49,043 bases of DNA from DAOPYE01 sp035352715 (GCA_035352715.1 DAOPYE010000010.1:1-49043); one strand, 5' to 3'. Counted from the stretch's first letter, positions 32,583 through 41,396 are shown. Numbers and translations are program-made. Notes: generated by a model not told the origin, from the sequence alone.

Positions 32583-32786
32583 ATGGCTCAAGGCATCGTC
32601 AAGTGGTTCAACGCTGAAAAGGGCTACGGCTTCATCACCCCCGATGAAGGCGGTCAGGATCTTTTCGTTCATCATTCCGCCATCCAGGTTCAGGGCTTCC
32701 GCACCCTGGACGAGGGTCAGCGCGTCAGCTTCGAAGTGGGTCAGGGCCAGAAGGGCCCCCAGGCCACGAACGTCCAGAAGGTCTAA
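32583..32786 (+). CDS. Cold-shock domain protein (CspA family)
   Basis: 67 residues, a single cold-shock OB fold with RNP1 KGYGFIT and RNP2 DLFVHHSAI. It binds single-stranded RNA/DNA and melts mRNA structure. About 150 bases precede it, enough for the long structured leader typical of csp mRNAs; GGGAG lies six bases before the ATG. An excellent terminator follows. Which paralog it is cannot be told. Confidence 0.95.
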   Translation: MAQGIVKWFNAEKGYGFITPDEGGQDLFVHHSAIQVQGFRTLDEGQRVSFEVGQGQKGPQATNVQKV

Positions 32787-32807
32787 GTTCTGTCCTTCTG
32801 CAAATGA

Positions 32808-32839
32808 AAAGCGGCCTCTTCGGAGGCCGCTTTGTTTTG
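32808..32839. terminator. Bidirectional terminator between csp and aguA
   Basis: An 11-bp stem (32808-32818 with 32823-32833) with a stable TTCG tetraloop. It is flanked by A residues on the left and a T-rich run on the right (GTTTTGT), so it can end both the cold-shock gene and the convergent aguA operon. Confidence 0.88.
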
Positions 32840-32846
32840 TCGTTTC

Positions 32847-33884
32847 TTACGCCGGTTGCTGCTGCGTCATGCAGTGCATGGCGCCGAAGCCCCAGATGAA
32901 ATCGCCGCTGTAGATGCCCACCACTTCGCGATCTGGGAAGAGGTCGGCCAACAGGTTCAGGGCGTGGCGATCGTTGGGATCGTTGAAGACGGGCACCAGC
33001 ACGAGGCCGTTGGCGATGTAGAAGTTCCCGTAGCTGGCGGGCAGGCGGCGGCCTTCAAAGAACACCGGCCGCGGCATAGGCAGCTCCACGATGCGGAAGG
33101 GCTGGCCATCGAGGTTCCGCTCCGCCTTCAGGCGGCGCAGGTTTTCCGCCAGGGGCGCGTGATTGGGGTCGCTGGGATCAGGCTCCACCACGGTGACGAT
33201 GGTGTCCGCGGACACGAAGCGCGTGATGTCGTCCACATGGCCGTGGGTATCGTCGCCCTCCACGCCGCGGTCCAGCCAGATCACTTTCTTGATCCCCAGG
33301 TATTCGGCGAAGACGCGCTCGTAGTCGGCCTTTGCAAAGCCCGCGTTGCGCTGCTGGATCTCGCTGAGCAGGCATTCCTCCGTGGTCAGCAGCACGCCCT
33401 GACCATTCACATCAATGGAGCCGCCCTCCAGCACGACACGTCCAGAACCCAGATTTGGACCGCGCTGGGCACGGAGTTCCTCGCAGCCCGTGATGGAAGC
33501 CATGCGCGAGCCCACCTGCTCGTCCAATGCCCAGTTGTCGTACTTGGCCCAGGCGTTGAAGGACCACTTCACCGCCCTCATCGCGCCGTCCTCGCGCACG
33601 AAGGCGCAGCCGGAATCGCGCATCCAGATGCGGTCGGTCGGCTGAATGTGGAAGCGCACATTGTCGTTCAGCGCGTTGGCCCGCTTCAGCACCTTGCGCG
33701 CCTTGGCTTCGCTGGCCGCATCCTGCACCAGCACTTCCACGCGCTCGTGTTTCGATAAATTTCGAATGATCTCGGCGTAGACCCACTGGATCGGCGCGAA
33801 CTTGCCGGGCCAATCCTCGCGATTGTGCGGCCACGCCAGCCAGGTCGCGGCGTGGGTTTCCCATTCAGCAGGCATGCGGCGCAT
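32847..33884 (-). CDS. aguA: Agmatine deiminase
   Basis: 345 residues from the ATG at 33884; an upstream TTG (33893) overlaps the aguB stop. It converts agmatine to N-carbamoylputrescine and ammonia. The guanidine-modifying catalytic set is visible: RIWMRDSG (Asp), EGGSIDVNG (Glu), DDTHGHVDD (His and Asp) and GAMHCMTQQQ with the nucleophilic Cys near the C terminus. The N-terminal MPAEWETHAATWLAWP is typical of the family. Together with aguB it makes putrescine from agmatine. Last gene of the mre-mrd-agu run. Confidence 0.93.
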   Translation of the reverse strand: MRRMPAEWETHAATWLAWPHNREDWPGKFAPIQWVYAEIIRNLSKHERVEVLVQDAASEAKARKVLKRANALNDNVRFHIQPTDRIWMRDSGCAFVREDGAMRAVKWSFNAWAKYDNWALDEQVGSRMASITGCEELRAQRGPNLGSGRVVLEGGSIDVNGQGVLLTTEECLLSEIQQRNAGFAKADYERVFAEYLGIKKVIWLDRGVEGDDTHGHVDDITRFVSADTIVTVVEPDPSDPNHAPLAENLRRLKAERNLDGQPFRIVELPMPRPVFFEGRRLPASYGNFYIANGLVLVPVFNDPNDRHALNLLADLFPDREVVGIYSGDFIWGFGAMHCMTQQQPA

Positions 33885-33889
33885 GGGCG

Positions 33890-34795
33890 TCAATCCAGAA
33901 AGCGGTTGGTGATGGCGCCGTAGGCGTCGATGCGACGATCGCGGAAAAAGGGCCAGTTGCGGCGCGTGTCCTCCATCAGCCTCAAATCCACCTCACCGAT
34001 GAGGATTTCTTCCTTGTCATGGCTGCCCTGCAGCACGATGCGACCGAAGGGATCCGCCAGGAACGAGCCGCCCCAGAACTCCAGGCCCTTGCCCTCCTTG
34101 GCTTCGTTGCCGCGGATATTGCCCGTCTCGAAGCCCACGCGATTCACGCCCGCCACATAGATGCCGTTGGCGATGGCGTGTCCGCGCTGCACGGTGCGCC
34201 AGGCGTCGTACTGCGCCTCGCCGTATTCCGCCTTCTCGGCCGGATGCCAACCGATGGCCGTGGGATAGAACAGGATGCTGGCGCCCTGGAGCGCCGTCAG
34301 GCGCGCGCCTTCGGGATACCACTGATCCCAGCAGATCAGGGTGCCAATGCGACCGAACCGGGTATCGAAGGCCTTGAAGCCCAAATCGCCCGGCGTGAAG
34401 TAGAACTTCTCGTAGAAGAGCGGATCGTCGGGGATGTGCATCTTGCGGTACGTACCGAGCATCGCGCCATCCGCATCAAAGATCGCGGCGGTGTTGTGGT
34501 AAAGCCCCGCAGCCCGGCGCTCGAACAAGGAACTCACCAGCGCGACGCCGTGCTTTTTCGCGGCTTCGCCCAGCTTGTCCGTCGTGGGGCCGGGAATGGC
34601 TTCGGCCAGATCGAACAGGGCGGCGTCCTCGCGCTGGCAGAAATACTGGGTCTGGAACAGCTCGGGCAGACACACCACCTGCGCGCCTTTGGAAGCGGCT
34701 TCGCCAATGGCATCCAGCGCCTTGCGCAGGTTCTCGTCCGGCTCTGACGAGCAGGACATCTGGATCAATGCGACACGATAGCGTTCAGGCGACAC
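33890..34795 (-). CDS. aguB: N-carbamoylputrescine amidase
   Basis: 301 residues from the GTG at 34795, the usual family length. An alternative GTG at 34864 overlaps the rodA stop but adds a 23-residue extension unlike the family. It is a nitrilase-fold amidase; it hydrolyses N-carbamoylputrescine to putrescine, CO2 and ammonia. The Glu-Lys-Cys triad is present in CLPELFQ, YRKMHIPDD and LICWDQWYPE; these match AguB subfamily signatures. It sits between rodA and aguA with overlapping or near-overlapping ends. Confidence 0.93.
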   Translation of the reverse strand: MSPERYRVALIQMSCSSEPDENLRKALDAIGEAASKGAQVVCLPELFQTQYFCQREDAALFDLAEAIPGPTTDKLGEAAKKHGVALVSSLFERRAAGLYHNTAAIFDADGAMLGTYRKMHIPDDPLFYEKFYFTPGDLGFKAFDTRFGRIGTLICWDQWYPEGARLTALQGASILFYPTAIGWHPAEKAEYGEAQYDAWRTVQRGHAIANGIYVAGVNRVGFETGNIRGNEAKEGKGLEFWGGSFLADPFGRIVLQGSHDKEEILIGEVDLRLMEDTRRNWPFFRDRRIDAYGAITNRFLD

Positions 34796-34860
34796 GGCAA
34801 GCCCCGAAATGAGATCCCACAGAATACCAGCGGGTCGGGCCCGCCCTGGCAACGCCTCTG

Positions 34861-35958
34861 TCACTTCATGCGGTTGCGGTACTGCACGCCCATGACGACG
34901 CCCAACCCCAGGAAGTAGCTCAGCGTGCTGCTGCCGCCCGCGCTGAAGAAGGGCAGCACGATGCCCTTATTGGGCAGCACGCCCGCCACCATGCCCACGT
35001 TCACGAAGATGTGCAGCAGGAAGATCGCCGCCGCTCCGGCGCAGAAGTAGGCTTCGGACTGGGTCCGGGCCTGCCGCGCGATGCTGAGGATGCGATTGAG
35101 CACGGCGGCGAAGAGCCCCAGGGCCATCAAGACGCCGATGAAGCCCCGCTCCTCCGCCCAGGCGGCGAAGACGAAATCCGTGGTCTTCACGGGCAGGAAA
35201 TTGAGCTGAGTCTGGCTGCCCGCCGTGAAGCCCTGCCCGGTGAGCCCACCCGCGCCGATGGCGATGCGGCTCTGGTTCACCTGGTAGTTCTTCCCCTGCA
35301 GATCCGCGTCGGGCCGCAGGAAGTTCATGACGCGCTCCTTCTGGTAGGGCTTCAGCAGCTTCTTCCACGCGAAAACCCCGAACAGGCAGACCCCCACCAG
35401 CCCCAGCGCGATCCAGCGCTTCTTCAGGCCCCGGATCAGCGGAATCAGGACCAGAATGGGCAGGAAGCTGATGGCCATGCCAAGATCCGGCTGCTTGAAG
35501 ACCAGCAGCATGGGGAAAAACACCAGGGCCATGGCGCCCAGAAGATCCGAGGTCTGGAGATGCTCGGCGGGCTGCGTGCCCAGCCGGTGCGCGACGAAGA
35601 GCAACGTGACCCACTTCATCAATTCGGAGGGTTGGAAGGTGAGCTTGCCGATGCCGATCCAGCGGCGCGCGCCCGCGCCCGCGCCCAGCTTCTTGCCCAC
35701 CACGAGTACGGCCACCAGCGTCAGCAGCCCCAGGATGTAGAACAGCGAACTGCGCCGAAACAACCGCTGGGGCGCGACGCCTGCCACGCAGGCCATCAGG
35801 GTGAAGCCCATCAGGTTCCAGAAGGTCTGCTTCAGCCAGATATCGGACTGCACCGCCATGCCGCGGCCCGCGGAATAGATGGTCAGCGTCCCCATGAAGA
35901 CCAGCAGCATCATGGGGATGAGCAGGCCCATGTCCAGGGCGCGCAGGCGTTCCTTCAT
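34861..35958 (-). CDS. rodA: Rod-shape SEDS glycosyltransferase RodA
   Basis: 365 residues, about ten membrane segments, SEDS family. RodA polymerises lipid II into glycan strands in the elongasome with PBP2. Family blocks are visible: GIGKLTFQPSELMKW (the W-x-x-G and QPSE motif), FLRPDADLQGKNYQVNQSRIAIGAGGLTGQGF, and FAAWAEERGFIG. Its ATG overlaps the mrdA stop (ATGA), so both subunits are translated together. Confidence 0.95.
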   Translation of the reverse strand: MKERLRALDMGLLIPMMLLVFMGTLTIYSAGRGMAVQSDIWLKQTFWNLMGFTLMACVAGVAPQRLFRRSSLFYILGLLTLVAVLVVGKKLGAGAGARRWIGIGKLTFQPSELMKWVTLLFVAHRLGTQPAEHLQTSDLLGAMALVFFPMLLVFKQPDLGMAISFLPILVLIPLIRGLKKRWIALGLVGVCLFGVFAWKKLLKPYQKERVMNFLRPDADLQGKNYQVNQSRIAIGAGGLTGQGFTAGSQTQLNFLPVKTTDFVFAAWAEERGFIGVLMALGLFAAVLNRILSIARQARTQSEAYFCAGAAAIFLLHIFVNVGMVAGVLPNKGIVLPFFSAGGSSTLSYFLGLGVVMGVQYRNRMK

Positions 35959-37868
35959 GGCTGAGCTTCCTGGGATGTGGATGGTGTGGGTTGGGATGAC
36001 GGCGGCTGGGTGCCGGGGCGCTGCAGGACGACGCCGTATTCCGCCGGGGGTTTGCGCGGATTGGTGGGCCGCTGCAGGAACCAGTACTCGCAGAGCTTCT
36101 TGGCCACGGGCGCGGCGCTGCTCGCGCCGAAGCCCGCGTTCTCGGCCACCACGACGAAAGCGATCTGGGGGTTCTGGCGCGGCGCGTACCCGGCGAACAG
36201 CGCATTATCCCGGAACTTCTTTTCCTGGGACCGCGAGGCCTCGCGGTTCGCTCCCAGCGCGCGCACCTGGCTGGTGCCCGTCTTTCCGCACATATCGAAA
36301 CCGGGAATATTCGAAGCCTTGGCGGTGCCCACCTTCACCACCTGGAACATCGCCTCGTCCAGCACGGCCCAGGTCGCCGGGTCCAGCGGCGCCTGCCGGA
36401 GCGGCGCAGGCTGCAAGAGATCCAATTGCCCGTTGGACTCGTTGCGGGTTCCGTAGAACAGGTGCGGCGTCAGCAGCTTCCCCTTGGTGGCGAGCATGGC
36501 GTAGAAGCGCGCCAGGGCGATGGGCGTCAGGCCGTTCTGCCCCTGGCCGATGGCCACGCTGATGGTCTCGCCCGCGTACCACTTCTGCTGCTCCTTGGTC
36601 TTCGCGGTGCGCGCCTTCCATTCCCGGCTGGGCACGCGGCTTGTCGCCTCGTGCGGCAGGTCGATGCCCGTGGGCTCCACGAGGCCGTACCGCTTCGCGG
36701 CGGCGTAGATGTCGTCCACATCCAGGCGGGCACCCAGCTCCCAGAAGTAGACATTGCAGCTATGGGCAATGGCCTGCGTCAGATTCATGGTCCCGTGCGT
36801 TGCGTCGCAGCGGAAATCCCGCCCATAGAAAACCTTGTGCCCCGGACAGGTGAACTGGGTGTCCGGCGTGATGATGCCCTTGTCCAACGCCGCCAGCGCC
36901 ACCAGCAGCTTGAAGGTGGATCCCGGCGGATAGAGGCCCTGGGTAACGCGATTCAGCAGGGGACGCGCCGGATTGCGATAGAAGTTGTCCACATCCGCCT
37001 GGCTGAGCCGGTTCAGGAACGTGTTCGGATCAAAGGATGGGCTGGAATACATGGCCAGGATGCCGCCGTCGCGCAGATCGATCACGACCCCAGCGCCGTT
37101 TTCTTCGCCAAAGGCTTCCTTCATGACCTCCTGCAACCCGGCATCGATGGTCAGGTAGGCGTTGTGCCCAGCCACAGGCTCCTGCAGACCGAACAGGGCG
37201 ACCTCTCGCCCCAGGTTGTCCACCAGGATGCGACGCTGGCCATCCAGCCCCTTGAGCTGCTCGTTGTGCGAGGCTTCGAAGCCGCTGACGCCAATGATTT
37301 CGCCGATCTGGTATCGGCCCGGCTCCTTGGCCATGAGGGCGGGCGAGACTTCGCCCACGTAGCCCATGACGTGGCCCGCGAGATCGTTGCCCAGGTAGAC
37401 GCGTCGGGGCGCCGCCTGGATGCTGAGGAAGGGGAAGCGTGCGCGCAGCATTTCCGCTTCCGCCAGCCCTGCTTCGTCCAGGTTGTCCTTGAGCACCACC
37501 ATGCGATTGCCCGCCGCCTGGCGGCTGGCCTGGATGCGGCGGTTCAGCCATGCGGGATCCATGCCCAGGACCTGGGCCACGGCCGTGATCTGGTGGGCGT
37601 TCGAGGGCAGATCCTCGTTCTGGATCACCAGGTGCAGGGCATTGTGGTTGACCACCAGCTTGTAGCCGTTGCGATCGTAGATGATGCCCCTGGGCGCCGG
37701 CGTGGTGCGGTTCTTCACCGCTTGGCTCAAGGCCGCGTCGCGCATGGCGCTGCGCTTGACCAGCTGGATCCATCCGTACGCGACGACCAACACCAGGAGC
37801 AGCCCCCAGGCCACGGTTTGGAGCACCGCGAGCCGACGATGAAGGTTGACGCGATTCCGGATGTCCAC
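35955..37868 (-). CDS. mrdA: Penicillin-binding protein 2 (elongasome transpeptidase)
   Basis: 637 residues. One N-terminal membrane helix (about 14-36), a pedestal/dimerisation region, then the transpeptidase domain with S317xxK320 (PPGSTFK), S370-C-N and K529-T-G (CGKTGTSQ), the complete serine-acyl site. It cross-links peptidoglycan during lateral growth. The start is a GTG at 37868, one base after the mreD stop, with GGAG at seven bases; a longer frame would overlap mreD throughout. The C-terminal 35 residues are rich in Pro, Ser and Gln. Confidence 0.95.
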   Translation of the reverse strand: MDIRNRVNLHRRLAVLQTVAWGLLLVLVVAYGWIQLVKRSAMRDAALSQAVKNRTTPAPRGIIYDRNGYKLVVNHNALHLVIQNEDLPSNAHQITAVAQVLGMDPAWLNRRIQASRQAAGNRMVVLKDNLDEAGLAEAEMLRARFPFLSIQAAPRRVYLGNDLAGHVMGYVGEVSPALMAKEPGRYQIGEIIGVSGFEASHNEQLKGLDGQRRILVDNLGREVALFGLQEPVAGHNAYLTIDAGLQEVMKEAFGEENGAGVVIDLRDGGILAMYSSPSFDPNTFLNRLSQADVDNFYRNPARPLLNRVTQGLYPPGSTFKLLVALAALDKGIITPDTQFTCPGHKVFYGRDFRCDATHGTMNLTQAIAHSCNVYFWELGARLDVDDIYAAAKRYGLVEPTGIDLPHEATSRVPSREWKARTAKTKEQQKWYAGETISVAIGQGQNGLTPIALARFYAMLATKGKLLTPHLFYGTRNESNGQLDLLQPAPLRQAPLDPATWAVLDEAMFQVVKVGTAKASNIPGFDMCGKTGTSQVRALGANREASRSQEKKFRDNALFAGYAPRQNPQIAFVVVAENAGFGASSAAPVAKKLCEYWFLQRPTNPRKPPAEYGVVLQRPGTQPPSSQPTPSTSQEAQP

Positions 37869-37869
37869 A

Positions 37870-38349
37870 TCAGCTCCGGAAGGGGCGGTGGATCCGGAAG
37901 GCCAGATCTCCCCACAGCGGAATCGTGGGCAGCGTCCAGAAAAGCCCATAGCCCCAGGCGTGCGGGCCCGCCGCCAAGCGGACGGTCGCATGCACCAGAA
38001 GGAAGTGCAGCACCGCGAACACGAGCATGCGGCCCCAGAAGGCGTGCCGTTCCTGGGGGGGCCAGTGGATCAGCGTCCACCGGACCAGCAGGCAGAGGGT
38101 CATATCAGCCAGGGGTGTGCCGCCCGTATGCGCGTAGAAGCGAAGTACGCCTTCCACGGCCCATCCAGCGGCCGCCGCCCAGAGCATGGCGATCAGCGGC
38201 GAGCGAAATTCCGGCACTAGCGCCACCACGAGAATCGCGTGGAACAGCCACTGAAGCCCCGGCCAGGAGGCCGTCAGCGGGATCAGCGCCAGCGCCAGGG
38301 CGGCCAGAAAGGCGTGACGAACAACCAAGGCGGAACCACTCTGGCTCAT
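37870..38349 (-). CDS. mreD: Rod-shape-determining protein MreD
   Basis: 159 residues, about five membrane helices, the size and position of MreD, which is poorly conserved in sequence. RSPLIAMLWAAAAGWAVEGV and the loop with GTPLADMTL fit the family pattern. It joins MreC and PBP2 in the elongasome. Its ATG overlaps the mreC stop (ATGA) and its stop lies one base before the mrdA start. The call rests partly on gene order. Confidence 0.85.
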   Translation of the reverse strand: MSQSGSALVVRHAFLAALALALIPLTASWPGLQWLFHAILVVALVPEFRSPLIAMLWAAAAGWAVEGVLRFYAHTGGTPLADMTLCLLVRWTLIHWPPQERHAFWGRMLVFAVLHFLLVHATVRLAAGPHAWGYGLFWTLPTIPLWGDLAFRIHRPFRS

Positions 38350-39233
38350 TTCGCACCTCGCTTGCCCTTGCTGGGTGCCGGGGGCTCCGCAGGCGGCTTC
38401 AGCTCGATCTCGGGGCGCGGCGGGAGGATCAGCACGAGATCCACGCGATCCAGCGGCGCGGCCAGGGCCACCTGGATACCCAACTCCGTATCACGGGGCT
38501 TGATGGCGGAGACATACCCCACCAGAAGGCCGCGGGGGAAGACCCGATCCAGGCCAGAGGTGAGCACGGGCTCGCCGGGCTGCACCACTTCTTGCACACC
38601 GATGTAGCGGATCTCGGCCTTGCCCGGGCCCACGCCCTGCAGCACTCCCGTGGCCCGGCTGCGCCCCAGCATCACCGCCGTGGACGCGTTGTAGGCGTCC
38701 AGAGGCAGCACGCTGGCCTGATGATTCGAAACCTGCCAGAGGCGGCCCACGACGCCTTCGGGGCAGATGAGCCCCTGATCCTGGACCAATCCTTCATCCA
38801 GCCCCGCATCCAGCACCATGCCGCCAAAGGGAGCCTTGCGCACATTGACGATAATCCGAGCGGCCTTCATCTCCAGGGGAAGCTGCTGCTTGAGCCCCAA
38901 CAGGCGCACCGCCGAATCGGCCTCTGCCACGCGCGCGGCGTTGCTCATGGCGACCCCGCGCAGGCCCTGGACCTGCCAGCGCAGCGCCTCCAGTTCGGCC
39001 TGGGCCTGCTTCAGATTGCCCGTTTTCTGGGATCGCGCCGTGCGCCAGAGATCCCAGTGTCGGGCCGCCACCTGACCGGGCCGGGAGAACAGGCCCAGGG
39101 CCGTCTGCCAGTGCCCGCCGGTTCCCCGGCCCAGGATCACCCAGAACAGGTGAGCGAACCACACCACCAGCATGGCCCAGCGGCGACGCCCTTCCGGGCT
39201 CCAGCCCCATGGACGATGCCCCATGCCCGTCAT
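38346..39233 (-). CDS. mreC: Rod-shape-determining protein MreC
   Basis: 295 residues. A short cytoplasmic tail, one membrane helix (about 18-36), a coiled coil (about 68-115) and the twin beta-barrel domain of MreC: ARIIVNVRKAPFGGMVLDAG, GVVGRLWQVSNHQASVLPL, SGLDRVFPRGLLVGYV. It positions PBP2 and activates RodA-PBP2 from the periplasm. The last 30 residues are rich in Pro and Lys. It starts 3 bases after mreB. Confidence 0.93.
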   Translation of the reverse strand: MTGMGHRPWGWSPEGRRRWAMLVVWFAHLFWVILGRGTGGHWQTALGLFSRPGQVAARHWDLWRTARSQKTGNLKQAQAELEALRWQVQGLRGVAMSNAARVAEADSAVRLLGLKQQLPLEMKAARIIVNVRKAPFGGMVLDAGLDEGLVQDQGLICPEGVVGRLWQVSNHQASVLPLDAYNASTAVMLGRSRATGVLQGVGPGKAEIRYIGVQEVVQPGEPVLTSGLDRVFPRGLLVGYVSAIKPRDTELGIQVALAAPLDRVDLVLILPPRPEIELKPPAEPPAPSKGKRGAK

Positions 39234-39236
39234 GTC

Positions 39237-40280
39237 TTAGTCCATGATCTGGATGCGCCTCAGGAACGGGATATCGTCCAGCAGCACGGCCGTTCCACGC
39301 ACCACAGCGGTTTCCGGATTCTCGGCCCGATAGCAGGGCAGATGTGTTTCCTTGGCGAGACGCGTATCGAGGCCCTGGATCTTGCTGCCGCCGCCGGTGA
39401 GGCAGATGCCGCGGTCGATGAGATCCGCCGCCAACTGGGGGGGCGTCTCATTCAAGGCCTTGCGAACCACGTCGATGATGGCGCTGATGGGTTCCGCCAG
39501 CGCCTCGCGAATTTCCGTATCGTTCAGGGTCAGCGTCTTGGGCAGGCCCTCGAACTGGTCCCGGCCCGAGATGTTCATGGTGCGGGGCTTTTCCGTCGGA
39601 TACGCGCTACCGAGGTTCCACTTCACCTCTTCCGCCGCGGCTTCCGAGATCAGCACGTTGTACTTCTCACGGATGTACTTGATGATGGCCTCGTCCATCT
39701 CATCGCCCGCGATGAGGATGGAATCGGCGAAGACCTTGCCGTTGTATGAGATCACGGCCACATCCGTGGTGCCGCCCCCGATATCGACGATCATGCATCC
39801 GCGCTTCTCGTTGATCGCCAGCCCGGCGCCAATGGCGGCCACCATGGTCTGATCCACCAGGAAGACCTCGCCGGCCTTGGCTTCGTAGCAGACCTGTTTC
39901 ACCGCGCGGCGCGCCACCTGGTGCGCGCGGGGAGGCACGCTGACGACGATGCGCGTGCGCGCGATGCCGCGGTTGGGGCGGGCCTTCTTGATGAAGGCGT
40001 CCAGCATCTTCTCGGCGGCTTCCACTTCATAGATCATGCCGTCCTTCATGGGACGGATGGTCTGCACGCCCTGCGGCGCGCGGCCCAGCAGTTGCTTGGC
40101 TTCGTCGCCCACCGCCTCGACTTCGTGGGTATGCGTGTTCAGCGCGACGATGGACGGCTCGTAGATCACGATGCGCCCGGCCTGGCGCGTATGCACCAGC
40201 ACCGAGGCCGTACCCAGATCAATGGCGAGATCCGTGGTGAACAGGTTTGACCAGAATTGACTAGAAAAAATGTGTGCCAC
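39237..40280 (-). CDS. mreB: Actin-like cell-shape protein MreB
   Basis: 347 residues. Actin-fold ATP site motifs are present: phosphate 1 LAIDLGTASVLVH, phosphate 2 IVDIGGGTTDVAVIS, adenosine motif CLTGGGSKIQG. It polymerises under the inner membrane and guides the elongasome. The start is taken as GTG at 40280 with GGAG six bases upstream; a TTG at 40292 is the alternative. First of the mre genes, 43 bases downstream of the glutaredoxin-like gene. Confidence 0.96.
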   Translation of the reverse strand: MAHIFSSQFWSNLFTTDLAIDLGTASVLVHTRQAGRIVIYEPSIVALNTHTHEVEAVGDEAKQLLGRAPQGVQTIRPMKDGMIYEVEAAEKMLDAFIKKARPNRGIARTRIVVSVPPRAHQVARRAVKQVCYEAKAGEVFLVDQTMVAAIGAGLAINEKRGCMIVDIGGGTTDVAVISYNGKVFADSILIAGDEMDEAIIKYIREKYNVLISEAAAEEVKWNLGSAYPTEKPRTMNISGRDQFEGLPKTLTLNDTEIREALAEPISAIIDVVRKALNETPPQLAADLIDRGICLTGGGSKIQGLDTRLAKETHLPCYRAENPETAVVRGTAVLLDDIPFLRRIQIMD

Positions 40281-40323
40281 TCCAGACTCCAAGGCAGTCC
40301 TCTAGTGTGCCACGGAACCCCGC

Positions 40324-40620
40324 CTAATTCCCGGCCGCATCCAGAACTTCCCGCACCAGCAGGGCCGGATCGAATCGCGAGGGCAATTCGCGGTGATAGC
40401 CCCGGACCCAGCGCGTCCCGTTCACCAGCAGAAAGGGGATGGCCCGCTTGCCCGTCTCGCGCTCCAGCTTTGCCGCGGCCTCCGGGCTGGATTCGATGTC
40501 CACCCGCAGGAACGGGATCTCCTGTTCGCGCAGCCAGCGATCCAGGCGGCGGCAGTCGGGGCACCAGGTGGCCGTGTAGACCTGGAGCTCGATTCCCTGA
40601 AACGATTGCGCGATGGACAT
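40324..40620 (-). CDS. Glutaredoxin-like thiol-disulfide protein
   Basis: 98 residues. Thioredoxin fold with active site CPDC (Cys20, Cys23) in VYTATWCPDCRRLDRWL, followed by IPFLRVDIE, KRAIPFLLVNG (cis-Pro) and a C-terminal helix. It resembles small glutaredoxin or Mrx-like redox proteins. GGGAG seven bases before the ATG at 40620 decides this start over an upstream TTG. It may be the first gene of the mreB operon, which is an unusual neighbour. Confidence 0.85.
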   Translation of the reverse strand: MSIAQSFQGIELQVYTATWCPDCRRLDRWLREQEIPFLRVDIESSPEAAAKLERETGKRAIPFLLVNGTRWVRGYHRELPSRFDPALLVREVLDAAGN

Positions 40621-40695
40621 CCTCTGACTCCCCCAGTCTCTCCTTTGAGCCAATCGCCCGGACTGTCATTCTGGATCGAATCGCGAGGAGCAGAA

Positions 40696-41301
40696 ATGTC
40701 GAAGATTCGCATGATCGCCGCCCTGGGTGCGGCAAGCTTGGTGGTGATCGGAACGGGAACGGCCTGCCGGAAGTTCGCCAAGGACAAGACGCCCGTGCTG
40801 GCCAACGTGGCTGGCGAGAAGATCACCGAGGCCCAGCTCAAGACCGCCGCCCAGAGCCTGACGCAGGACGACAAGAAGGCGGAAGACCTGATCCACACGC
40901 CCGCCTTGAAGGACCAGCGCAATGAATTCCTGCAGTCCATGGCCATGCAGAAGGCCATCCTGCGCTTCGGCAAGATCCAGGGCCTGGAGAAGGATCCCCG
41001 CGCCAAGATCATGCTGGAGCAGGCCCAGGCCCGCGCCTATTTCCAGGTGCTCCTGGATCGGCGCATCCCCAAGGGCGATCCCACGGATGCCCAGCTCAAG
41101 GCGCTCTACGACGAGATCGTCGCCCAGCGCAAGGCCGCCGGGCAGGACAAGAATCTGCCTGCGTTCGAAGCAGTGAAGGGCGCGCTCCCCGGCGCCTGGC
41201 GCCAGAAGCAGGAGCAGACGGCGACCGAAAGCCTGCTGAAGGACGTGAAACAGCGCTTCCCCATCACCTTCGCCGACGGCTACAAGCCCGCCGAACAGTA
41301 G
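40696..41301 (+). CDS. Predicted lipoprotein related to SurA N-terminal domain
   Basis: 201 residues. A signal segment ends near GTAC (Cys24), a non-canonical but possible lipobox. The mature part (about 33-190) opens with PVLANVAGEKITEAQLKTAA and is helical, like the chaperone domain of SurA/PpiC proteins, but no rotamase domain follows. It could be a stand-alone periplasmic chaperone. GAGGAG precedes the ATG by five bases. It is divergent from the glutaredoxin-like gene and ends before a strong hairpin. Confidence 0.7.
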   Translation: MSKIRMIAALGAASLVVIGTGTACRKFAKDKTPVLANVAGEKITEAQLKTAAQSLTQDDKKAEDLIHTPALKDQRNEFLQSMAMQKAILRFGKIQGLEKDPRAKIMLEQAQARAYFQVLLDRRIPKGDPTDAQLKALYDEIVAQRKAAGQDKNLPAFEAVKGALPGAWRQKQEQTATESLLKDVKQRFPITFADGYKPAEQ

Positions 41302-41346
41302 GCGCAACGAGCAGTAGGCGACAAGAACGACGCGCTCAAGCACGCG

Positions 41347-41387
41347 AAAAGGCCGGGCACCGGATCAAATTCCGGGCCCGGCCTTTT
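41347..41387. terminator. Bidirectional terminator between the lipoprotein gene and pepD
   Basis: A 12-bp stem AAAAGGCCGGGC (41347-41358) with its exact complement (41376-41387), extended by a 5-bp inner stem (CCGGA with TCCGG). A-runs and T-runs at the outer ends allow use from both sides, matching the convergent flanking genes. Confidence 0.88.
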
Positions 41388-41396
41388 GCCATGCCA

